NCBI GenBank assembly: GCA_023807065.1
Contig: JAJJLU010004216.1
Location: 1-16,593 of the forward strand
Origin: Isotricha intestinalis
Lineage: Eukaryota > Ciliophora > Litostomatea > Vestibuliferida > Isotrichidae
Reading direction: 5' to 3'
DNA: 16,593 nt
Below the pieces are notes generated by a model. That model was not told the origin of the DNA. It saw only the letters and a program-made list of their open reading frames with translations, and did no database searches. This document shows, one piece after another, positions 1 to 7,305 of the stretch. The translations under genes were made by a program, and so were the position numbers. Each line of letters opens with the position of its first letter. The first letter of the stretch is position 1.

Positions 1-504
1 AATAGTGTTTTTCAGAGAAAAATTTATTTTCATAAAAATTTTAATTAATTGATGATAATAATTTAAATTCTTTTATTTTGAATCCAATCCCTATTTTGCC
101 TTTAATTTTTCTAAAAGTATTTAAATTTGAAATCAAAAATAAAAATTAATCTTAAATATATTATAAATATTATTTATCTTAATTATTCATATTATAATTT
201 ATTTTTTGAGAAATTACAGGAAAATAAATGATATTTATTTTTTTGATTTTTAATTTTAATTTAATGATAAATCAAATTCTTTTATAAAACAATAAAAGAA
301 AAAAAAAACAAAAAATTAAAAAATAAAAAATAAAAAAGTCAAATATCAACTAAAAGAATATATAGATAAAAAGATATGATAATGTAATATATATTATGAA
401 GAATAAAGAATAAAAAAAGATAAGAGTTAATTTTTTTTAATTAAAATTTGATTTTTTGATTTATTTAAATTATTTTAAAAGATTTTTTTTCTTTTTGATA
501 TTTA
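1..504. other. A+T-rich flank with no supportable gene
   Basis: Every frame on both strands is broken often by stops. The stretch is mostly A- and T-runs, with an A-rich low-complexity patch near 299-337. A minus-strand reading starting at an ATG at 33 stays open for 11 codons to the left edge and could be the start of a neighbouring gene. Short plus-strand frames from the left edge end at about 48-51 and could equally be the tail of one. Neither can be supported. The right end of the interval is the 3' flank of the minus-strand gene that stops at 505. Confidence 0.5.
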
Positions 505-736
505 TTAATCACCATATGACCAAAATTCCTGTCCTTTCTTTGATTTATGACTTTTCTTTTTCTTATAAGCACCTTGAGCAATAAGAGCTTTATTTGCGAA
601 ATATAGATAAACTAGAAAAATTAATAATTTTATATTTACTAATTAATAAAACTAATAATAATAAAAATGAAAAAATTATAATATTTCCGGTTGAAAATAA
701 TCCTTCATCTTTAATATCTGAATACACTTCACTCAT
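505..736 (-). CDS. 67-aa single-pass membrane protein, two exons
   Basis: The ATG is at 734-736. Exon 1 is 640-736 (97 nt), a 28-nt intron follows, and exon 2 is 505-611 (107 nt) ending in TAA. Spliced length is 204 nt, giving 67 residues. The protein has an acidic N-terminus (MSEVYSDIKDEGLFS), one hydrophobic segment at about residues 18-38, and a strongly basic tail with KKKKSHKSKK, ending EFWSYGD. By the positive-inside rule the tail should face the cytosol and the short N-terminus the lumen or outside. The splice joins exactly within the membrane segment and keeps it continuous, which supports the model; without splicing the frame stops at 48 residues. I do not recognise the family. It shares the 737-950 gap with the divergent coiled-coil gene. 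The gene is too short and too interrupted to show up in a plain ORF search. Confidence 0.7.
612..639 (-). other. 28-nt spliceosomal intron
   Basis: On the minus strand it begins GTAAAT and ends TTTCTAG. It interrupts the codon after its first base (phase 1), and the joined codon is ATT. If it were retained, the frame would shift and stop after 48 codons. Boundaries are inferred from frame and from restoration of a continuous membrane segment plus a terminal TAA; no transcript evidence is available. Confidence 0.7.
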
Positions 737-950
737 TTTAATAATTTAAATAAATAATATTTAATTATTCAACAATTAATATAAAATAAAATAATTCATC
801 CCAAAAAAAAAAAATTAGAAAAATTTAATAAAGAAAACAGTTAAATTTTTTTTAGATTTATTCAATTATATTGTTTTACTTATTTTTTACTTTGGAAATT
901 ATTTATTCAATTTTTAAAAATAAATAAATTATTTCTCCGAAATAAATTAT
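737..950. promoter_or_regulatory. Divergent intergenic region
   Basis: This 214-nt gap separates the start codons of the minus-strand 67-aa gene and the plus-strand 388-aa gene, so it must hold both promoters and 5' leaders. It is almost entirely A and T, with an A-run near 804-814. No distinct motif can be singled out. Confidence 0.4.
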
Positions 951-2164
951 ATGTCTTTAAAAGAAATTAAAACCCAATTAATAGATTTATACTTAAATGT
1001 CAAAATAAGGAAAAATGAAGAAGTAAAATTTAAATAAATATATAGATAGACAATTTAGAAGAAAATCAAATAAATAAAGAAAAAGAATATTTAAATAAAT
1101 TACCAATTCTAGATATAATTAACTATATTAAAATATCAATAGAGACAATAATATTTATAAAAGCAGAAGAAAAATTTATAGAAAGATGTAAAAAAGAAGA
1201 AGAAAAGAATAATTATTATAATAGTAATGATTTAAATGATACAAATGGATTAAAATTATATGAAGGTTTATTAATAAAAGCAGAAAGAGATATAAGAGAA
1301 CATATTAAAGTATATTATTTACTTATATTATAGATTGAACAAATATTACAATTAAAAATAGAAAATTTAGAACAATATATTGAAGAAAAGGAAAGAGAAA
1401 AAGAAAATAAAAATTATTATCAAATTACAAAACCTTTAAATCAAAGTGTTTTAATAGAGAATAAAATAAAAGTTTTTCCTAATAAAATATCAATTAAACA
1501 TGATGAAATTTCAGTTGAAAAAATAAGAAAAGAAAAACAAGTTAAAAGAAATTATAAAAAAAAGAAAATTAATTTTATAAAAAAAAATTCTAAAAGTTAT
1601 TGTGAAAATGACTTTTCGAAATTAACTTTTAAAAAATACACAAAGAAAAATTTTTTAAATGAAACATCTTTATTAACATCAAGAGGAAATAAAAATAAAA
1701 GTTTTAATATAAATAATAAAACAGAAAATAAATTAGCATATTCTGATAATTCAAAAAATAAAAATTATTTAAAAAGAAACAACTCTTTATCAGGAACGAA
1801 AAAAATAAATGCAAAACAATTTATAGAAGGTGAAAAAAATAAAATTAAAAATGCTTTTATAAGTAGAATGAATTATTCTATTTCTAATTATAATACTTCT
1901 ACAAAAAATAAACCTTTTGAAATATTATTGAATACTGTATATTCTAAAAATAATAAAAAAGAAGAAATTAAAAAATCTGATTCTGAAAGAAGTAAAAAGA
2001 ATCAAACTCAAAAAATTATAGTTAATCAATCTATTATTAATTTAAAAAATTCAACAAGTAATAGAAAATTAAATTTATTAAAAAAAAATTCTAATGTAAA
2101 TAAACAAAATACTGTTTATATTAATGTATATACAAATTATAAAAAAGAATTAAAATCCAATTAA
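951..2164 (+). CDS. 388-aa coiled-coil protein, three exons
   Basis: Exons are 951-1022, 1046-1309 and 1334-2164 (24, 88 and 277 codons, the last including TAA), giving 388 residues. The start is the first ATG (MSLKEIKTQL). Both introns lie between codons. Residues 1-160 are predicted helical and charged. The second junction joins AERDIREHIK to IEQILQLKIENLEQ, a continuous heptad-like helix, which supports the splice. From about residue 160 the protein becomes Asn/Lys/Ser-rich and very basic, without a recognisable fold. A simple ORF search would see only the last 98 codons, from an internal Met at 1868. I do not recognise the family; a scaffold or cytoskeletal role would be a guess. Its 3' end converges on the minus-strand 548-aa gene. 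Confidence 0.75.
1023..1045 (+). other. 23-nt spliceosomal intron
   Basis: It begins GTAAAA and ends ATATATAG. Phase 0, between Glu24 and Ile25. Retention brings an in-frame TAA after five codons (counting from the Glu before it). The alternative acceptor four bases downstream would put TAG in frame, so 1045 is the better choice. Confidence 0.75.
1310..1333 (+). other. 24-nt spliceosomal intron
   Basis: It begins GTATAT and ends ATTATAG. Phase 0, between Lys112 and Ile113. Its length is a multiple of three, so retention would not shift the frame, but the final three bases are an in-frame TAG and translation would still end. The reading frame is open and similar in composition on both sides. 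Confidence 0.78.
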
Positions 2165-2429
2165 AAAAACTGACTTTTTAAAATATATAAATTTAATATG
2201 TAAAATAATTTAATTAAGATTTATTTAATATAAAAAATAGTAAAAAAATTATTTTTAAGATATAATTTGAAGATAACAAATGTGCATTAAAATTTGAAAA
2301 TTTAGTTTATTTGTCTTTTTTCTTATTTAATATCTTTTTTATATATTTCATTAAAAATTATATATGTTAATTAATAATAATTATTAAAATTACATTATTA
2401 AATTTTAATTTACTTTTATAATATTATAC
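2165..2429. other. Convergent 3' intergenic region
   Basis: This 265-nt gap lies between the stops of two genes that point at each other, so it carries both 3' UTRs and polyadenylation signals. It is A/T-only over long runs. Nothing else is visible. Confidence 0.5.
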
Positions 2430-4076
2430 CTAATACATTATATTATTTGTAAATTCAGATATTTTTTTTTCAACCTCTTTTATTTCTTTTGTTATTTTCT
2501 TTATTTGTAATAAACTTTCTTTATATTTATTTATTTCTTCTTCTCCATCAATGCTCTTAAAATTTAAATTATTTAAAAATTCATTATCTTCTATAATTTC
2601 AATTTGATTTTTTTTCCTATCTTTATTGTATTTTTTAGATATATTTATTAATATATTACTTAATTTTCTTCCTAATTTATATTTTTTCAACCAAATTTTA
2701 AGAAAATAAACAAAATTTATTTTATAATATTTCCTTATTATTTGAAAAATATATTTTTTTAAATTATGATGATATGAAGTTAATTTTATAAATAAAACAT
2801 TTAAAAAACAATCAAAAGATTTTTTATTCTTTTCATCAATTAATTTAGAATGTAAAGATTCTAATAAAGCATTTTGAAAGAAAAATTGTCTCATATCACT
2901 TTTATTATCTTTAAATAAATATTTATTTTTTCCTTTTTTTAAATTATCTTGACTACTAATATTTAATATGTAATTATTATTCTTATCTCTAGTATAAAAA
3001 GTTTCATTTAATAATTTACTTTTTAATTTAGGATCTTTAAATAATATTTTCTTCAAATTTTCTCTTGCTTCTATTAAATAATCAGTAGAATGATTAAGAG
3101 AAATTGAATTATTTCTTGATTCTTTTGTTGTTGAATTTCCATTACTCAATTTTCTTTTTGAACTTTTTATTTCTGAATTATTTTTCGAATAATTACTCAA
3201 ATTTTTTTTATATTTATAATTAATATTTATTATTTTATCATCTTGTGAAAGATTAATTCTTTTTGAATTATTATTTCTTTTTTTCCCATTTTTAATTATT
3301 ATACTTTCATTTATTTTATCTAACTCATTATCTAAATATATTATATTTGAATTATTTGTTCTTATGTCTTTAGTATTATTATTTTTTGTAAAAGTTTTTA
3401 TTTGATTATCATCATTAAAAAATATATATTCTTTGTTTTTTAATTGATTAAATGAATTATTTACCTTCCATTTATGATAAAATTTATCTTTGTTTTTTTT
3501 AATATTATTATTATTTTCTATTTTTATCTCTTTTGGTTTTAAATTTTGAGTATTTCCATTTAATTTTATACTTATTGAACTAATTGATTTAACACTATCA
3601 TTTTTATCTAAATATTGTTTATTTATTTCTTTATTATTTCCTTGAAATATTAATCCATTATATTTTTGAATATTATTTTCATTTATATTTTTCACTTTTG
3701 ATTTCAATAATTCATTTATTATTCTATTCTTATAATTTATCATTAATTCTTTGTTGTGAAAAATAATTAATTTTGAATTTAATTCTTGATTTTTTAATTT
3801 GATAAATTCTAAATATTTCAGAAATGATTGATTATAATCTAATTTCGAATTTCTTTTTAATAATTCTTTTACAAAATTAAATTCTTTATTTTTTCCATTC
3901 AATATTTCTTTTATTTTGTTTAAATTTTTTTCATATTTATTTATTGCTTTTAAATTATCATCTATAATATTCTGTTTAAATATCATCTTCTCACTACTTT
4001 CTTCTAATGAACATACAATTTCACTTATATTTTCTTCTAAAAATTTCTGCTTCTTTTGAATATAAGTTTTATTCAT
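2430..4076 (-). CDS. 548-aa coiled-coil protein of unknown function
   Basis: A single uninterrupted frame closed by TAG. The ATG at 4074-4076 follows an A-rich leader and is the first in frame. Three parts can be seen. Residues 1-130 are charged and helical, probably coiled coil. Residues 130-330 are an Asn/Lys/Ser-rich low-complexity linker. Residues 330-548 are helical again, with an aromatic and basic core at about 395-480 (for example YIFQIIRKYYKINFVYF at 442-458) and a last coil at 510-540. No signal peptide, membrane segment or catalytic motif is seen. The conserved-looking C-terminal block might be the functional part. Its start faces the secreted cysteine-rich gene across 155 nt. I do not recognise the family. 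Confidence 0.75.
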   Translation of the reverse strand: MNKTYIQKKQKFLEENISEIVCSLEESSEKMIFKQNIIDDNLKAINKYEKNLNKIKEILNGKNKEFNFVKELLKRNSKLDYNQSFLKYLEFIKLKNQELNSKLIIFHNKELMINYKNRIINELLKSKVKNINENNIQKYNGLIFQGNNKEINKQYLDKNDSVKSISSISIKLNGNTQNLKPKEIKIENNNNIKKNKDKFYHKWKVNNSFNQLKNKEYIFFNDDNQIKTFTKNNNTKDIRTNNSNIIYLDNELDKINESIIIKNGKKRNNNSKRINLSQDDKIININYKYKKNLSNYSKNNSEIKSSKRKLSNGNSTTKESRNNSISLNHSTDYLIEARENLKKILFKDPKLKSKLLNETFYTRDKNNNYILNISSQDNLKKGKNKYLFKDNKSDMRQFFFQNALLESLHSKLIDEKNKKSFDCFLNVLFIKLTSYHHNLKKYIFQIIRKYYKINFVYFLKIWLKKYKLGRKLSNILINISKKYNKDRKKNQIEIIEDNEFLNNLNFKSIDGEEEINKYKESLLQIKKITKEIKEVEKKISEFTNNIMY

Positions 4077-4231
4077 ATTTTTTTTTTGAAATTAATAAAT
4101 TTCTCAATCATTAAAAAAACAAATTAATAATTATATTATTTAATAATTAAATGTCTTCCTAATAAATTATATCATCTTATATCCATAAAAAATAATATAA
4201 ATAAATATAATAATTAAAAAATTATAAAAAA
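4077..4231. promoter_or_regulatory. Divergent intergenic region
   Basis: 155 nt separate the start codons of the minus-strand 548-aa gene and the plus-strand secreted-protein gene, so both promoters must fit here. The sequence is almost pure A+T, with an A-rich run directly before the ATG at 4232. No specific element can be named. Confidence 0.4.
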
Positions 4232-4603
4232 ATGTGCAAAAGATCGATATTATTCTTATTACTTTTAACATCAATTTTATGTGTATTTCGAAGAAAAAAG
4301 AATTACAATCCTCAAAAATTACAGGAATGTATGGGAAAAATCAATTTAAAATTAAATCCTAATATGAAAGAATTATTAAATCTTTATAATAGAGCTAGAA
4401 CATATTTATTAGATAAAAAACTTGTGAAGTTGTATCCAGAGACTAATGAAAATATTAAACAAGCTTTATATAAATGTTTTGAAGAATTTGGAATTTTTAA
4501 TGAATTTGTAGGTTGTACTTTAAATTGCCTTGATAAATGTGAGGATGAAGAAGATTCAAAGAAAGAATCTTGTAAAGATCGTTGTAAAAAACTTTTATGT
4601 TAA
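4232..4603 (+). CDS. 123-aa secreted cysteine-rich protein
   Basis: The N-terminus MCKRSILFLLLLTSILCVF is a typical signal peptide (basic residues, then a hydrophobic core), with cleavage likely near residues 18-22. The mature part has eight cysteines: 33, 82, 95, 99, 103, 114, 118 and 123. The last six form C-x3-C-x3-C-x10-C-x3-C-x4-C, which suggests two helices pinned by disulfides, the acidic DEED loop lying between them. The gene is a single exon, ends in TAA, and uses the first ATG after an A-run. No enzyme motif is present. It could be a secreted or granule-stored protein, or a luminal protein; the sequence does not decide. I do not recognise a named family. Its 3' end converges on the otubain-like gene. 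Confidence 0.75.
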   Translation: MCKRSILFLLLLTSILCVFRRKKNYNPQKLQECMGKINLKLNPNMKELLNLYNRARTYLLDKKLVKLYPETNENIKQALYKCFEEFGIFNEFVGCTLNCLDKCEDEEDSKKESCKDRCKKLLC

Positions 4604-4729
4604 AATTACTTTAAAAATAGAAATTATTTAGATTTTTAAAATTTAAGAAATTTAAACAAATTTTTGTTTCAAGATAGTTAAAAAATTAATAAATAAATTA
4701 ATTATCAAAAGAATAAAAAATCATTATTA
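4604..4729. other. Convergent 3' intergenic region
   Basis: 126 nt between two stop codons facing each other. It holds the 3' UTRs of the secreted-protein gene and the otubain-like gene. A+T-rich, with no other feature. Confidence 0.45.
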
Positions 4730-7156
4730 TTAAAAAATTAAGCAATCTTCTTCTTCAAGTTCAATTTTACTTGTTTGGACAACTTGATGAGTATAATTGC
4801 ATAAATTACAAACAACACTTTTATTAACAATATTTCTTTTACATTGACCACAAATAATATGTTTAAAATTTGAAAAACCAAATGGAGAACCTCTTTCATC
4901 TTTTAATTCAACATCAAAAAAGGCATGACTCCTTTTATTTTTAATATATTGTTTACAACAAGATAAACATTGTTGATACCAATTATTAATTATAGCTTTT
5001 TTTAACTTATTTTTCAATTTTTTTTTATCTAAAATTTCAAAATCATTGATAAAATTAATATAATGTTCATTTTTAAAAGAAAAACCACATAAACAACTAT
5101 CAAAAACAGTAACTCTTTTTTTTTCTGTTTTAATTGCTTTAAGTGGAATAAGTAATAAAAGATTAAAATATTTATCAAAACAATTATTATCGCATAAATT
5201 GCAACCACAAGGTAAAGTATACACTGGTGTTATTTCTTCAATAGTATTTTGACATACAACACAAATTTTTTTTTTTACTTCATTAATTAATTCTTTTAAA
5301 CTTTTTCCTATTTCTTTTGCAGCATCTGATAAATATGATTGTTGATCTCTGATTACACAAGTTTTTTTGTTAAAAAAATTATTATATATTAAATGAAAAT
5401 CATAAAATTGTTTTGGATTTAAACTACTTGTATGTACACTCAAATATTCAAGATAAAATCCCATTGTTTGATTTTCAATTTCTGTTAATAAACATTGATA
5501 ACATAAATTAAATTTATTCTTTTTTGCAATGTAGTTTTCACATATTTTACATACTGTTTCATTTACTGAACTTTCGTTTTTTACTTTATTTGATGTGTCG
5601 ATTTGATTTGATTCATTATTTTTATTTATATTTTTTAATTGTTCAATAGCATTCATATCAACAACTCTTGATTTCAAATTACGATATTCATATGCAGATA
5701 AAGTTTTTTCATATTTTTTATAATATTCTGAATCATAAATTATATCATAATTAATAGATCTAAATAATAAATTCATTTGAAATTTATTTTGTAAACCACA
5801 TTCAAACTTTTTTACATAAGGAATTTCTCCTTTATCAAAATCATATACGATAATATTAATATCACATTTAAGAACAAAAGGAACTAAAAAAACAGCAATT
5901 TTTTGAGCATCAACATCCATTTTTAATAATTCTTCTTCAAAATATAAATCGAAATCAGGCTCTCCATTTTCTTTAATAAATTGTGGTGCTAATAAATTAC
6001 CTATTTTTATAGGGAAATCCGGAGTATATAATTTATCTTTATTTTCTAAAACAAATTCATATAATAAAAATTTTAAAAAAAATATCATTCCCTTATCAAA
6101 AGGAACACAAAAATTAAAAGCTTTAAGTAAAATTTCATAAGGATTTCCAATTTGAAGAGGATTATCCATTGCAATATATATAACATATAATATTTGAGCA
6201 ATAATATTTTTATCTAATTGATCAATATGTTTTTGTATAGAAGGACTTAGAATTCGATTTTCATTATTAATTTTATCTTCAAATATACAAATTAATTCTT
6301 TGATTGCCATAGTATTATCAGTTAAAATAACATTTTCTAAAAAAGCATACATCACAGCTCTATAAAATCCATTTCCATCTGGGAATATATTTCTCCATTT
6401 ATAAACATAATTATGTAAAGAAAGAATATGTTCTGATATTTGCTCTTTATATGCTTTATCATAAGCAAAATTCGATTCAACTAAATTTTCAATTGTACTT
6501 ATTGGAGCTACATTAAAAGAATATTCTTCATTTGAAAAAACAACATTAATATTACTTTTTTTAATTGATTTAAATAATAAATTAATTTCTTTATGATTTA
6601 TTTTCGCACGAAAAGCATTTACTTTTGTTTCTATTTCAAATATAGATTCATCATTTGTATAATTCCAATCTTTTGGAGTTATAAAAGTGTCTTTTTGGGG
6701 AATTTGATTTTGATTATGATTTTGATTAAAATTAAAATTCATAAAATCTTCTTTTGATATAACAGATTTATTTGGCATTTCAGGGAATTTATTTACATGC
6801 ATTACTGAAGGATTTATATTTATATTAGAAGTAAAAATTTCATCATATTTTGAAGGAAATCCATTTTCATTTGGAACTTGAAATTCTTTTTTAAAAGATA
6901 AACTATCAACCTTATCTAATTCTTCTTTTTCATCTTCTTTATTATTTGATACTTGAGACTCTACTAATACTATACTTTCTTCAAACTCCTCTATCTCTTT
7001 AAGAGCTGGTTTCTCTTTATCTAATTGAGTATTATTATTTTGAACTGAAGAATTATTTACTTGATTATTTGATTCTTTCATATTTTCCATAATTTTTAAA
7101 TTGTTTGTTGCATCTGCGATTACATTGTCAAATTTAGAACCTGTTAAAGTTTGCAT
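4730..7156 (-). CDS. Otubain-fold protein with C-terminal zinc clusters, predicted inactive
   Basis: Single exon, 808 residues, stop TAA. Residues 1-165 are acidic and Asn-rich, likely disordered. Residues about 229-478 match the otubain (peptidase C65) deubiquitinase fold: YDKAYKEQI, then FPDGNGFYRAVMYAFLENV (258-276), and at the end MNLLFRSINYDIIYDSEYY. In OTUB1 the catalytic Cys91 lies in DGNC and His265 in GHYD. Here the aligned residues are Gly263 and Asn469, while Asp260 and Asp471 remain. The fold should therefore bind ubiquitin or a partner rather than cleave. After it come Cys pairs at 536/539 and 552/555, a RING-like cluster at 632/635/650/652/655/659/688/690, and further cysteines at 730/733/734, 769/772 and 783/786, somewhat like an RBR ligase. 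A scaffold or E3-type role in ubiquitin signalling is inference. The start is the first Met after stops upstream. Confidence 0.82.
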   Translation of the reverse strand: MQTLTGSKFDNVIADATNNLKIMENMKESNNQVNNSSVQNNNTQLDKEKPALKEIEEFEESIVLVESQVSNNKEDEKEELDKVDSLSFKKEFQVPNENGFPSKYDEIFTSNININPSVMHVNKFPEMPNKSVISKEDFMNFNFNQNHNQNQIPQKDTFITPKDWNYTNDESIFEIETKVNAFRAKINHKEINLLFKSIKKSNINVVFSNEEYSFNVAPISTIENLVESNFAYDKAYKEQISEHILSLHNYVYKWRNIFPDGNGFYRAVMYAFLENVILTDNTMAIKELICIFEDKINNENRILSPSIQKHIDQLDKNIIAQILYVIYIAMDNPLQIGNPYEILLKAFNFCVPFDKGMIFFLKFLLYEFVLENKDKLYTPDFPIKIGNLLAPQFIKENGEPDFDLYFEEELLKMDVDAQKIAVFLVPFVLKCDINIIVYDFDKGEIPYVKKFECGLQNKFQMNLLFRSINYDIIYDSEYYKKYEKTLSAYEYRNLKSRVVDMNAIEQLKNINKNNESNQIDTSNKVKNESSVNETVCKICENYIAKKNKFNLCYQCLLTEIENQTMGFYLEYLSVHTSSLNPKQFYDFHLIYNNFFNKKTCVIRDQQSYLSDAAKEIGKSLKELINEVKKKICVVCQNTIEEITPVYTLPCGCNLCDNNCFDKYFNLLLLIPLKAIKTEKKRVTVFDSCLCGFSFKNEHYINFINDFEILDKKKLKNKLKKAIINNWYQQCLSCCKQYIKNKRSHAFFDVELKDERGSPFGFSNFKHIICGQCKRNIVNKSVVCNLCNYTHQVVQTSKIELEEEDCLIF

Positions 7157-7305
7157 TTTCTCTTTGCAAAAATATAGGGTTAAAGATTATCTAAAATTTA
7201 ATTTTTTTATTTTATAATGAATTAAAAAAATATATTTTTTTGGATTTTTTTAAAAAATAATAATAAACTCACAATTTTTGATCAAAAAATGAAACTACCC
7301 AATTT
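7157..7305. promoter_or_regulatory. Tandem intergenic region
   Basis: 149 nt between the start of the otubain-like gene and the stop of the Arp8 gene, both on the minus strand. It must hold the 3' end of Arp8 and the promoter of the otubain-like gene. The T-rich stretch near 7199-7255 is A-rich on the coding strand. No motif can be named. Confidence 0.35.

Noticed and set aside
49..150. Minus-strand 32-codon open stretch near the left edge
   Set aside because: No start codon, no family resemblance, stops on both sides; such lengths are expected by chance across six frames.
1331..1333. TAG read as glutamine (reassigned stop) in the 388-aa gene
   Set aside because: TAA, TAG and TGA end other genes here and never occur inside the conserved SF3B1 or Arp8 frames; a 24-nt intron ending in TAG explains this one.
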